Shown one piece after another: positions 24,090 through 31,966 of a stretch of DNA of 34,777 nucleotides (positions are counted from its first letter, which is position 1; every line of letters begins with the position of its first letter). A program made the position numbers and the translations under genes. This DNA is from Enterobacterales bacterium (GTDB lineage Bacteria; Pseudomonadota; Gammaproteobacteria; Enterobacterales; Enterobacteriaceae). The notes beneath the pieces were generated by a model. That model was given only the letters and a program-made list of their open reading frames with translations, searched no databases and was not told the origin of the DNA. The DNA lies in assembly GCA_015654745.1 (NCBI GenBank), contig JAATGH010000065.1, forward strand, positions 1 through 34,777, given 5' to 3'.

Positions 24090-25685
24090 TTATTTGCCGC
24101 TTTTGCCGGCAAAAACAGAATTAAAAAAGCTTAATAGCGCATCGCCGGCGATAAGCCCGGCGGCGAAAATTTCCAGCTGATGGCGCCTTTTTTCACCGCC
24201 CAGACGTAGCACGGTTAACCGAATGGCAATACCGATCAATACCGCCCAGCCCGCCAAAGGATTGGCAATCAGCAGGCCGGTGGCGAGCAATACGCCCAAT
24301 TGCCGCCGGGAGCCGCCAATCCATTGTATCAGCGCGCCGGGAACCGCCCATATCAGCAATGACTTGGCGATATCCGGTGAAACCCCGGCCTGGATAGTGG
24401 CGGCATAGACCTTGGCCACCGGCGGCACCAGCCCGGCGGCGAAATAACCCTGATAGCTGAGGTATACCACCGGAATGGCGATCACAAAGGCAATCATGGC
24501 GGCAAACAGCTGCTGGCGGCGGCCTTCCAGCTCAAAGGCGATATCGGCATTGTTGCCGCGCAGGATAAAACCAGCCTTCAAATCGTAACCCATATCGGCG
24601 AAAGCCGGTCCGGTCGCCACCGAGAAACCGCATAACATGACCAGGGCCACCGGTGGAAAACCGATCATAATGCCGATAATCAAGGTAATGAGCGCCACGG
24701 CAAACGCCGGGAACCAGCCGGAGTGCATGGCCGCCAGGCCAACGATCAGCTCATGGATAAACGCGGCAAAAGCGGCATAGGCCACAAAAGCCAGCAGCAT
24801 GCCCATCGACATCGCGCTATATAACCCACCGCCCAGCGCGATCAGCCCGGCGATCACGATATAGCCTGCCGCCCCCAAGCCAAGCGAACCTAAAATGTGG
24901 CGGCGATCGGCATCCGCTGCGCTTAGCGCCGCCGATGAGGCGCCCCGGCGATCGAGTTTTTCACCGCGAATGGTGGCGATAACCTGGCACAGCGCTACTA
25001 AACCGGCGCCAATCATCATGCCGTGGGGGATATAGTGCTTGCTGATATCGAACCCCGCCACCGGCAGGCTGTAACCTCTGATCAATAGACCGACGCCAAA
25101 CATCGATAACGCCCAGACGTTACCGATAAATGCCGTACCCAGCGCCGCCATGGGGAACTTGAACCAAGAGCCAATAGCGCCAAGCACTAGCCCCGCGCCG
25201 AGGATCCCCGCCTGTTGGCCGCCCTGATCGCCCGCCTTGATGGATTCCGCGGCGGCCACCCCCGGCGGCCAGGCGCCCGTGGCCGGGAATACGGTTGTAT
25301 TAAACATGCGGTATAGCAGATACCCGTCCAATAGCATGGCCAACGCGACGCCGATAAACATCGGCAGTACCAGATCGGGCCGGCCAAAGATATAAGGAAT
25401 CCCTATCGGCAGCAGCAGACTGTTGGCCGCGCCAAAGGTTGCCGAAGAAATGGCGCTTTGCGCCAGATTCTGGATATGTATCGAACGGAAACGCTTAAAC
25501 AACTGGAGCGGAATCCGGGCAATGATCATTGCCACCAGCGCACCGATAATCGACGTGTTGGGGGTCACGCCCAGAGTCGTGAGCAGCTGAATACCGATGA
25601 CGGCGCCGAAAATGCTCAGCAGCGTGAGAAATAGCAGCGTGCCCGGATTAAAACTACTGGGATGGGCTGGGGGACGACTAGACAT
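24090..25685 (-). CDS. OPT/YSL family oligopeptide transporter
   Basis: A 531-residue integral membrane protein with about 12-14 hydrophobic segments. It starts MSSRPPAHPSSFNPGTLLFL and includes GVTPNTSIIGALVAMIIARI and MGYDLKAGFILRGN, typical of prokaryotic OPT-superfamily proteins. OPT members import small peptides or metal-peptide conjugates using proton symport. AGGAG precedes the ATG. It is the first structural gene after the IclR-type regulator, with DUF1177, AroM and PepE downstream, so a peptide substrate is likely. The exact substrate is unknown. Confidence 0.88.
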   Translation of the reverse strand: MSSRPPAHPSSFNPGTLLFLTLLSIFGAVIGIQLLTTLGVTPNTSIIGALVAMIIARIPLQLFKRFRSIHIQNLAQSAISSATFGAANSLLLPIGIPYIFGRPDLVLPMFIGVALAMLLDGYLLYRMFNTTVFPATGAWPPGVAAAESIKAGDQGGQQAGILGAGLVLGAIGSWFKFPMAALGTAFIGNVWALSMFGVGLLIRGYSLPVAGFDISKHYIPHGMMIGAGLVALCQVIATIRGEKLDRRGASSAALSAADADRRHILGSLGLGAAGYIVIAGLIALGGGLYSAMSMGMLLAFVAYAAFAAFIHELIVGLAAMHSGWFPAFAVALITLIIGIMIGFPPVALVMLCGFSVATGPAFADMGYDLKAGFILRGNNADIAFELEGRRQQLFAAMIAFVIAIPVVYLSYQGYFAAGLVPPVAKVYAATIQAGVSPDIAKSLLIWAVPGALIQWIGGSRRQLGVLLATGLLIANPLAGWAVLIGIAIRLTVLRLGGEKRRHQLEIFAAGLIAGDALLSFFNSVFAGKSGK

Positions 25686-25745
25686 AAACAGCTCCTGGAA
25701 GGTAACAAAAAAATGACCGATAGTGATTTACCGGATTAAAAACCA

Positions 25746-26498
25746 TCAATTAAACCAGACGGGATCGCCAACCTTTTTGCCAATTTGCGTTGCCGAGGCG
25801 CACAACAGGCGGGACAGCTTTTGGATTTCATCGTCATCCGCCATCGACGCGGGAAACGTCAGGCAAAACGCCAAGGTTTCACCTGTCTGGGTGTCGCTTA
25901 CGGCGCAGCTTACCGATGCCGCGCCGGCCACCGCTTCATTAACCGCCGCGGCCCAGCGTTGCCGTCGGATGAGGCTCAGATGTTCGATCAGCCGGGAAAA
26001 TTCCAGCACCGGATGATTTGCCGGCGCCAGCAGCGTACCGAACCGTTCGGTGATCTGTTCGGCGGGCAGGCGCGCCAGCAGCGCACGCCCGGTGGAGGTG
26101 CCCCACGCCGGGGAACGGGAACCGGAATTTCTTATGACCCGTAGTGCATGTACCCCGGGGATCACGCGCAGTACCAGTACATCGTCGCCATCCAATACCG
26201 AGATATAGCCGGTATGTCCGGTAAGGCGGCACAGCTCGCGCAGCGCCTGTTCAATATGATCGGTCAAGGAAGAGTTGCGGCGCACCAGATGGGCGACCTC
26301 CAGCAGCAGCAGCCCCGGCTGGTAGGCCAGCGTCGCCGCGTCCCGATCCAGAAAACCGGTTTGTGACAGCTGCTTTAGCACACGGGATGCCGTGCTTTTA
26401 GGAACCTGCAAATGTTCCACCACATCACTTACCGTTACACCGCGTTTTAACGTGCTCATCAAACGCAGGATATCGGCGGTACCCTTAAGTATGCTCAT
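25746..26498 (-). CDS. IclR-family transcriptional regulator
   Basis: A 250-residue regulator with an N-terminal winged helix (about 5-65; GVTVSDVVEHLQVPKSTASRVLKQL) and the C-terminal IclR effector domain (GHTGYISVLDGDDVLVLRVI, then GTSTGRALLARLP). The IclR effector domain binds small organic ligands. It lies 60 bp upstream of the OPT gene on the same strand, so it may be co-transcribed with it. A perfect inverted repeat, GGAACC-T-GGTTCC, 17 bp upstream of its start codon (26515-26527) suggests autoregulation of the whole cluster. Confidence 0.9.
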   Translation of the reverse strand: MSILKGTADILRLMSTLKRGVTVSDVVEHLQVPKSTASRVLKQLSQTGFLDRDAATLAYQPGLLLLEVAHLVRRNSSLTDHIEQALRELCRLTGHTGYISVLDGDDVLVLRVIPGVHALRVIRNSGSRSPAWGTSTGRALLARLPAEQITERFGTLLAPANHPVLEFSRLIEHLSLIRRQRWAAAVNEAVAGAASVSCAVSDTQTGETLAFCLTFPASMADDDEIQKLSRLLCASATQIGKKVGDPVWFN

Positions 26499-26514
26499 CG
26501 TAGTCTCATAAAAT

Positions 26515-26527
26515 GGAACCTGGTTCC
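26515..26527. promoter_or_regulatory. IclR-family operator candidate GGAACC-T-GGTTCC
   Basis: A perfect 6-1-6 inverted repeat 17-29 bp upstream of the IclR-type gene. The GGAA/TTCC half-sites resemble operators of several IclR-family members. Confidence 0.6.
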
Positions 26528-26614
26528 GATAAAGAGATGAAGCAAGACCCGTGCCAGACTACATTTAGCCCTATAGGCGGGGTAATGACGCTGCTGAGGG
26601 GATAACGGGGGGGC

Positions 26615-26655
26615 ATGACGCAGGCGTAGTGCGTCATTATGGTGCGTTTGCACCA
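26615..26655. terminator. Two adjacent hairpins downstream of the RpiR gene
   Basis: ATGACGCA (26615-26622) pairs with TGCGTCAT (26630-26637), and TGGTGC (26640-26645) pairs with GCACCA (26650-26655). They lie about 120 bp after the stop of the RpiR-family gene on the minus strand. No T tract follows. They could be a processing or termination structure, or a regulator site for the IclR gene. The rest of 26528-26772 shows no gene. Confidence 0.35.
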
Positions 26656-26772
26656 ACAACGGGAAGGGCCGATAGATGGCGCGCCGCATCCAGCCGATAA
26701 CCCGGTTCACGCGATCGTCGGCCCCTAGACCGCCGGCAACGTGATAAACCGGAGCATTTGCCGGGTATCAGG

Positions 26773-27666
26773 TCAGCCGCGTCCTGGTCGACCGATGGCG
26801 TGGTAGATGTCATGCATGCGTTCCATTGCGGCAATGGATACGCGCGGGGTTGTTGACGCCAGCGCCAGAATCATCATCTCCAGACACACCAATACCGTAC
26901 CGTGCAACGGCACGCTACTTCCTTCACCCCCCCGAGGGATAAGGATAACCGTATCAGCCTGCCGGCAGAACTGCGAGCCGTCGGCCCACGTCAGCAGGAT
27001 GGCCGGCACGCCAAGGCGTTTGGCTTCGCGCAGCGTTGCCAGTCCTTCGCGATGGGCCTTGCGCTGGGCCATCATAATCAGCACATCGCCTGAGCGCATG
27101 CCAATGAGTTGCTCGGCCAGCGCCACGCCGGTACGGTTTAACGGGTAGGCAGGGGTGCCGATACGACTGAACAGCCGTGCGGCGTAATCGGCCAGAATGC
27201 TGGATGCGCCTATGCCAAAAATGCCGACCTGCCGGGCCCCTTGCAAAAGTGCCAATGCGTGAGCCATAGCCTGGCGGTTGTGCGGTTCGGCTAAAGCCAT
27301 GCAACCGCGCTGATGCCCTTGCAGCACAAAGTCGATACTGGCGTCGAGGCCTTCGGCCAGCGCCAAGACCGTCGAGCTCATCTTATCTTTAGAGGACAGC
27401 GTGGGGCCGTAATGGTTTTCCAGCGTGCGTTTTAAATCGCGCAGTCCGGTAAAACCTAATGCCTGGATCGCTCGTACCACCGTAGCGTCGGAAGTCTGGG
27501 TGGCGGCGGCTATTTGCAGTGCCGTATGTTCCATGATGACATGGCGGTTTTCATGAAGATAAGCCGCGACGGCGAGCAGGCGCGGCGACAGCAAATGGCT
27601 GCGGCTACGAAAACGTTCACCATACACGTCGGGGGGGCTCTTTTTGGGTTTTGCCGCCGCTACCAT
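26773..27666 (-). CDS. RpiR/MurR-family transcriptional regulator (HTH_6 plus SIS)
   Basis: A 297-residue regulator. The N-terminal HTH_6 domain (about 20-95) contains MEHTALQIAAATQTSDATVVRAIQALGF. The C-terminal SIS sugar-phosphate-isomerase-like domain (about 135-265) contains QVGIFGIGASSILADYAARL, SGDVLIMMAQRK and GVPAILLTWADGSQF. SIS-domain regulators usually sense phosphosugars or amino-sugar derivatives. AAGG lies about 7 nt before the ATG. It stands between a siderophore-uptake operon and the IclR gene, on the same strand as both, with no obvious sugar genes nearby. Its target is unclear. Confidence 0.9.
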   Translation of the reverse strand: MVAAAKPKKSPPDVYGERFRSRSHLLSPRLLAVAAYLHENRHVIMEHTALQIAAATQTSDATVVRAIQALGFTGLRDLKRTLENHYGPTLSSKDKMSSTVLALAEGLDASIDFVLQGHQRGCMALAEPHNRQAMAHALALLQGARQVGIFGIGASSILADYAARLFSRIGTPAYPLNRTGVALAEQLIGMRSGDVLIMMAQRKAHREGLATLREAKRLGVPAILLTWADGSQFCRQADTVILIPRGGEGSSVPLHGTVLVCLEMMILALASTTPRVSIAAMERMHDIYHAIGRPGRG

Positions 27667-27705
27667 TATTGCGCCTTGGGTTATCGTCAGGATGGAAAAG
27701 GATGA

Positions 27706-28668
27706 TCAGCGTATCGCGCGGGGCAAGGGGCGACCGGATAGGTGCGATTGGATTTGCGACACCATGAGGCCCAATGCGGCATAGGAGTTTGAGATGGCTT
27801 CCTCCCGCGACAGCAGGATATAGCGTCCCTCGCGGCAGGCGCGCAGCACCGCGCAGAAGTCGGGCATGACCTGGTTCATCGCGTCGATTTCATCCTGTGG
27901 CCGGCCGCCGGTATCGGCGCGATACGTATCAAAAATAAAATCCGCATCCAGCTCGGGCAGGCGTTCGGCGCTGATATCCACACGATCCCCTTCGCCAATC
28001 CCTTCCACCAGCGGCGGGAAACGGAACCCGGCGTCGCGCAGCACCCGTCCCAACGCCTGATAGGTATGGTGTACGGTGATTTTGCCGCCGTTGGCCTGCA
28101 GGACCGAAACGGTAATATGCTGGCTATCCACGCTCTGTCGAAGCTGCTTGAGCTGCTGTTGATAGCGGTTTTCCAGTATCGCCAGCCGGTCTTGGCTACC
28201 CGTGAGTTCGGCCAACTTGGCGTAAATTCGCGGCGCCCCGCCAAGCAGATGATTAATGCTGACGGTGGGCGCGATTTGCTGTAGCCGTTGAATGGGCACA
28301 TTCCGACTGGGTTCAGTAATGATGAGATCGGGTTTGGCGGCGACAATGGCCTCGATATCGATATCCAGCGCGCCGATAAACGCCATTGCCGAATTGTTGA
28401 AATCTACACCGGTAAGCAGGCCGCCAGATCGCAGGTAACGCGTTCCATCGGCGCGGATGCGGCCGTGGCTGGCCACCGGCGGTACGCCAAGTTCAATGAG
28501 CGGAATCGTGATGTCCAGATCGTGCAATGACACAATGCGCAGCGGATGTGTCGGCACCGCCACGGTGCGCCCCAAATCATCGGTAAATTCCCGCGTGGGT
28601 AACGCGGCGGCAATCGTCGCGCCGCAACAGGGCAAACACAGGCAGAAGGTCAGCAAGTACTTGAACAT
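27706..28668 (-). CDS. Siderophore ABC transporter periplasmic binding protein (FepB/FhuD-like)
   Basis: A 320-residue class III binding protein starting MFKYLLTFCLCLPCCGATIA, with a signal peptide cleaved near AA-LPTREF. The mature domain has the typical DDLGRTVAVPTHPLRIVSL start, KPDLIITEP (about residue 115) and the helical linker followed by AIDAMNQVMPDF-type C-terminus. Cysteines in the signal region do not form a standard lipobox. The open frame extends far upstream into the permease gene, but GGAAAAA before the ATG at 28666-28668 and the signal peptide fix the start. It is the last gene of the ferric-siderophore import operon, 20 bp after the permease. Confidence 0.9.
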   Translation of the reverse strand: MFKYLLTFCLCLPCCGATIAAALPTREFTDDLGRTVAVPTHPLRIVSLHDLDITIPLIELGVPPVASHGRIRADGTRYLRSGGLLTGVDFNNSAMAFIGALDIDIEAIVAAKPDLIITEPSRNVPIQRLQQIAPTVSINHLLGGAPRIYAKLAELTGSQDRLAILENRYQQQLKQLRQSVDSQHITVSVLQANGGKITVHHTYQALGRVLRDAGFRFPPLVEGIGEGDRVDISAERLPELDADFIFDTYRADTGGRPQDEIDAMNQVMPDFCAVLRACREGRYILLSREEAISNSYAALGLMVSQIQSHLSGRPLPRAIR

Positions 28669-28688
28669 AAAGATTTTTCCATAACGGA

Positions 28689-29729
28689 TCAGAGCGTATC
28701 TCTGCGCCGCCATAATAAGAGTAGAAAAAACGGACCGCCAATCAACGCCATGACGATCCCCGCCGGGATCTGCAGCGGCGCAAAGGCCAGTCGGCCAAGG
28801 TTGTCGGCGACCAGTACCAGTAATGCGCCCAACAACGCGCTGCCGCTGAGCAGCGCCACCTGATTGCCGCGCAGTAGAAAACGCGCCAAATGGGGCGCGA
28901 TTAATCCGACAAATCCCAGGCTGCCGACGCATGACACACAGGCGGACGTCATGATCACCGGCGCGGTAAAGCGCAGGGCGGCCAGCAGCGGCAGCCGTAC
29001 CCCCAGGGCAATGGCCGTATCCTTTCCCAACAAGGCCACGTCCGAGGCGCCGGCGGAGGCATAGAGCATCACGCCGCCGAGCATTGCCCAACATCCGGCC
29101 ATGGTCACCAGCTCCCATGTGGCGGCATGCAGGCTGCCCGCCAGCCATATCAGCGCGGTTTGCACATCGCGAATATCCGCGGTGGTGATAAAGACCCCGA
29201 TACCGGCGGCCACGGCCCAGGACACGCCGATACCGATAAGAATAAACCGCGGGCGCGAACAATCACGCGCCAGCAGCAGCACCAGCAAGGCAACGGCCAG
29301 TCCGCCGGCCATTCCCGCTACCGGTCGCCAGGTTAACGCCAGGGTCGGGAATCCTATCATCAGCGTCAGCACCCCCGCGCTGGCGCCTTCCTTCACGCCG
29401 ATAAGCCCGGGATCGGCTAAGCCGTTGCGGGTAATCGACTGCATTGCCGCTCCGGCCCATCCCAACATGGCTCCGCAGACGATAGCCATTAGCAAACGCG
29501 GTAAGCGAATATCCCATAAGATGTAGTAGGGTTGGTCAGCGGCACCTTGCGGGTAGAACAGCGCTCGCAGCAGCACGGCGCCGGGTATCGGCAAGCTGCC
29601 TTGGGTGAGGCCTAACGCGGCCACCAGCAGTATCCCGGCGAGTAAAAGTAGGCCAATCAGCAGGCTTTTCACGCGCAACAGCAGCGACCATGGCCCCAGC
29701 CGCAATGGGTAAAGGTCGGCGCTTTTCAT
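28689..29729 (-). CDS. FecCD-type iron-siderophore permease, subunit 2
   Basis: A 346-residue membrane protein of the BtuC/FecCD/FepD family, with about ten helices. Diagnostic segments are RLPRLLMAIVCGAMLGWAGA and QSITRNGLADPGLIGVKEGA, followed by GSLGFVGLIAPHLARFLL, the coupling region. The ATG at 29727-29729 overlaps the stop of the first permease gene (ATGA); the 45-codon longer open frame is not membrane-like and was rejected. It forms the heterodimeric channel with its neighbour. Confidence 0.92.
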   Translation of the reverse strand: MKSADLYPLRLGPWSLLLRVKSLLIGLLLLAGILLVAALGLTQGSLPIPGAVLLRALFYPQGAADQPYYILWDIRLPRLLMAIVCGAMLGWAGAAMQSITRNGLADPGLIGVKEGASAGVLTLMIGFPTLALTWRPVAGMAGGLAVALLVLLLARDCSRPRFILIGIGVSWAVAAGIGVFITTADIRDVQTALIWLAGSLHAATWELVTMAGCWAMLGGVMLYASAGASDVALLGKDTAIALGVRLPLLAALRFTAPVIMTSACVSCVGSLGFVGLIAPHLARFLLRGNQVALLSGSALLGALLVLVADNLGRLAFAPLQIPAGIVMALIGGPFFLLLLWRRRDTL

Positions 29730-30760
29730 CGGAAACACCTGGCGGAGATATAGACAAACAGCGGCGCGCCGGCTAACGCGGTCATCAGGCCGGTCGCGAG
29801 CTCGCGGGGCGCAATCAGGGTACGGGCGGCAATATCCGCCGTGAGCAGCAGCAAGGCGCCGCATATCGCCCCAAGCGGCAGGCCAATGCGCAGATCTTCA
29901 CCCACCAGCCGGCGCGTAATATGCGGCGCCACCAGGCCAATAAAACCAATGGGGCCGGCCACGGATACCGCCGCGCCGCAGAGCAGGGCGGTGGCCAGCA
30001 GTCCGAACAGCCTGAGTCGGGCAATACCCACCCCAAGTCCGGCGGCTACCGTATCGCCCAGCGCCAGGATATTCAGCCCTGGCGCAATAAAAAGCGCCGC
30101 CAGCGCGCCGATCAGCGCCGGCGCCACGGCGTGTCCGAGCGCCGGGTAACCAATGCCGGCCAAATCGCCGGCCAGCCAGGTGCGCAAGGCCAGCAGCGTG
30201 GACTCATCGAACAGCAAAATAGCGGCGGTAATGGAGGCGGCGAAGGATGAAACAGCAACGCCGCAGAGGGTCACTTTCAGCGGCGTCAAACCGGCGCGTC
30301 CGGCACCGGCCAGCGCCATTACCAGCGCAAATAATGTAGCCGCGCCGCCGGCGGCAATCAGCGGGCGGGCGAAAAACGCGCCGTTCCAGGAAACGCCCAA
30401 GGATGAGCAGGCGACCACCGCCAAGGCGGCTCCGGCGTTTAATCCCAGAATGTGCGGCTCGCCCAGCGGGTTGCGGATGATGGATTGCAATAGCGTGCCG
30501 GCCATTCCCAAGGCGCCGCCGGCGAGCAGGGCCGCGAGCAGGCGGGCTAAGCGCAGATCAACGATGACTCTATGATTGAAATTATGCTCGTCAAAGGCAT
30601 ATAAGGCATGGAATAAGGTTAACGGGCCGATATGACGCGCGCCCAGGCCAAGGTGAATTACCGCGCAAACCAATAGCGCCAGCATGGCCAACAGTAACCT
30701 AAGCAGGTGCCTGGCGGCGCCATCCGTGGGAAATGCGACCCGGCGTGTCAACAGGGTCAT
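29726..30760 (-). CDS. FecCD-type iron-siderophore permease, subunit 1
   Basis: A 344-residue membrane protein with RLARLLAALLAGGALGMAGT, LLQSIIRNPLGEPHILGLNA and PIGFIGLVAPHITRRLVG, all signatures of FecCD/FhuB/FepG permeases. It overlaps both neighbours by ATGA (29726-29729 and 30757-30760), so the three subunits are translationally coupled. It imports the ferric siderophore across the inner membrane. Confidence 0.93.
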   Translation of the reverse strand: MTLLTRRVAFPTDGAARHLLRLLLAMLALLVCAVIHLGLGARHIGPLTLFHALYAFDEHNFNHRVIVDLRLARLLAALLAGGALGMAGTLLQSIIRNPLGEPHILGLNAGAALAVVACSSLGVSWNGAFFARPLIAAGGAATLFALVMALAGAGRAGLTPLKVTLCGVAVSSFAASITAAILLFDESTLLALRTWLAGDLAGIGYPALGHAVAPALIGALAALFIAPGLNILALGDTVAAGLGVGIARLRLFGLLATALLCGAAVSVAGPIGFIGLVAPHITRRLVGEDLRIGLPLGAICGALLLLTADIAARTLIAPRELATGLMTALAGAPLFVYISARCFR

Positions 30761-31593
30761 GGTTTGACCCGGTCGCGCAACGGCATAAAACAGGGCTTTT
30801 GCGTAGCGGGGTTGATCATCATCTGCATCTCGACGTCAAACACCGCTTTTATCAATGCCGGGTCGCACTGTCCGGGATCCGCTAATACCCCGCGAATTTT
30901 GCCCTGCTTCATAAAGACCACGCTATCGCCATAGTTGAGCGCCATATTGAGGTCGTGCAGCACCACCACGACGGTACGGTGATGGTGGCGCGTCAGGTCG
31001 GATAATAATTCGAGAATGTCTATCTGGTAGCGCAGGTCGAGAAAGCTGGTCGGTTCATCCAGCAGGATAATGTCCGTCTCCTGCGCCAGGGCCATGGCGA
31101 TCCAGCAGCGTTGACGCTGGCCACCGGAGAGACTGTCCACCTGACGCCGCGCGAACTCCAGGGTTCCGGTTAACGCCATGGCGCCCTCCACCGCGTGCCG
31201 ATCCGCCGCCGACCATTGCCGTAATAATCGCTGGTGGGGAAAGCGTCCCCGGGACACCAGGTCGAACACTGTCAATCCCGCCGGAATGGCGGGGTTTTGC
31301 GGCAGCATACCCAACCGCCGGGCCACCGCCTTGGTTGACAATCGGTGTATTTGCGCGCCGTCAAGCAGCACCGACCCACCGAGCGGCGGCAATAGCCGGG
31401 CAATGGCGCCAAGCAGCGTGGATTTTCCGGAACCGTTGGCGCCGGCCAGCACCGTCAGGCGTCCTGGCGGAATCGTCAGGCTGACGTTATCAACCATTAT
31501 CCGGTTGCCATAGCCCGCGCATAGCCGATCCAGCGACAGTCCAGGCGTAACAGACCCTGTAGATAAACTCCCGGCAACCTGGTGGTATGGCAT
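30757..31593 (-). CDS. Iron-siderophore ABC transporter ATPase (FepC/FecE/FhuC type)
   Basis: A 278-residue ATPase with Walker A GANGSGKST (51-59), signature LSGGQ (155-159), Walker B ILLDEP (176-181) and switch H213. The sequence DLVSRGRFPHQ is typical of the iron-chelate subfamily. A TTG nine codons upstream opens a longer frame, but the ATG at 31591-31593 has AGGA six nt upstream and is preferred. First gene of the operon; divergent from the TonB-dependent receptor gene. Confidence 0.93.
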   Translation of the reverse strand: MPYHQVAGSLSTGSVTPGLSLDRLCAGYGNRIMVDNVSLTIPPGRLTVLAGANGSGKSTLLGAIARLLPPLGGSVLLDGAQIHRLSTKAVARRLGMLPQNPAIPAGLTVFDLVSRGRFPHQRLLRQWSAADRHAVEGAMALTGTLEFARRQVDSLSGGQRQRCWIAMALAQETDIILLDEPTSFLDLRYQIDILELLSDLTRHHHRTVVVVLHDLNMALNYGDSVVFMKQGKIRGVLADPGQCDPALIKAVFDVEMQMMINPATQKPCFMPLRDRVKP

Positions 31594-31684
31594 GTCAGTT
31601 CCTAAGCTGGATCGATTCAATTAAATGAAGCTACTATAAGATATAAATAAAAATACCTCTCATTCGCTTTCGTGATGATGCCGT

Positions 31685-31699
31685 CTACTACTGTAGTAG
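31685..31699. repeat. Inverted repeat CTACTAC-T-GTAGTAG
   Basis: A perfect 7-1-7 inverted repeat in the siderophore control region. Additional ACTACA copies follow within 55 bp (GACTACATC and CACTACAAC), suggesting repeated half-sites of an unidentified regulator. Confidence 0.5.
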
Positions 31700-31895
31700 T
31701 CAAGAAAATTGCGGCGACTACATCGCTTCCCACTACAACGTTGGCGATGGGTGTTCACGAAACGTTAATAATTTATAATATATTGATATTAATGACTATA
31801 TTTCTTATTATCACAATTTCAGCGGTGGGCAGCGCCGCCCGTTCGTCCGCGGCCGGCAGATTGCATCCAGGGTTTACTGCTACATTAGGTCATGT

Positions 31896-31914
31896 TTGAA
31901 TGATAATCAATTTC
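31896..31914. promoter_or_regulatory. Fur box upstream of the TonB-dependent receptor
   Basis: TTGAATGATAATCAATTTC matches 14 of 19 positions of the Fur consensus, with the full core AATGATAATCA. It lies 53 bp upstream of the receptor start codon, consistent with iron repression. Confidence 0.8.
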
Positions 31915-31966
31915 ATATAGGCGCCACGCGACGGCGCTGTTATTATCATTGCGCAATAGGGAAAAC

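Larger units (their letters stand above)
31594..31966. other. Divergent control region between siderophore importer and receptor
   Basis: A 373-bp intergenic region without a credible gene. Its 31760-31825 part is very AT-rich, while 31830-31865 is GC-rich. It holds a Fur-like box before the receptor gene, a partial Fur-like match near the ATPase gene (AATACCTCTCATT, 31652-31664; 9 of 13 on the reverse strand) and a 7-1-7 inverted repeat at 31685-31699. A second AT-rich partial Fur match, ATTATCATT, is at 31942-31950. Confidence 0.65.

Noticed and set aside
28669..29262. Long N-terminal extension of the siderophore binding protein frame
   Set aside because: It lies inside the permease gene in another frame and is Arg/Gly-rich. 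The signal peptide at 28668 marks the real start.
31672..31899. 75-codon plus-strand open frame in the siderophore control region
   Set aside because: It crosses regulatory repeats and the Fur-box region, changes from AT-rich to GC-rich composition, has no good ribosome-binding site and no recognisable family.
31945..31958. ATTGCGCAAT core, identical to the centre of the LacI operators, in the leader of the TonB receptor gene
   Set aside because: The flanking bases do not match (ATC and AGG instead of ATG and CAT), so the full 16-bp palindrome is absent. Probably coincidence or overlap with the second Fur-like stretch.
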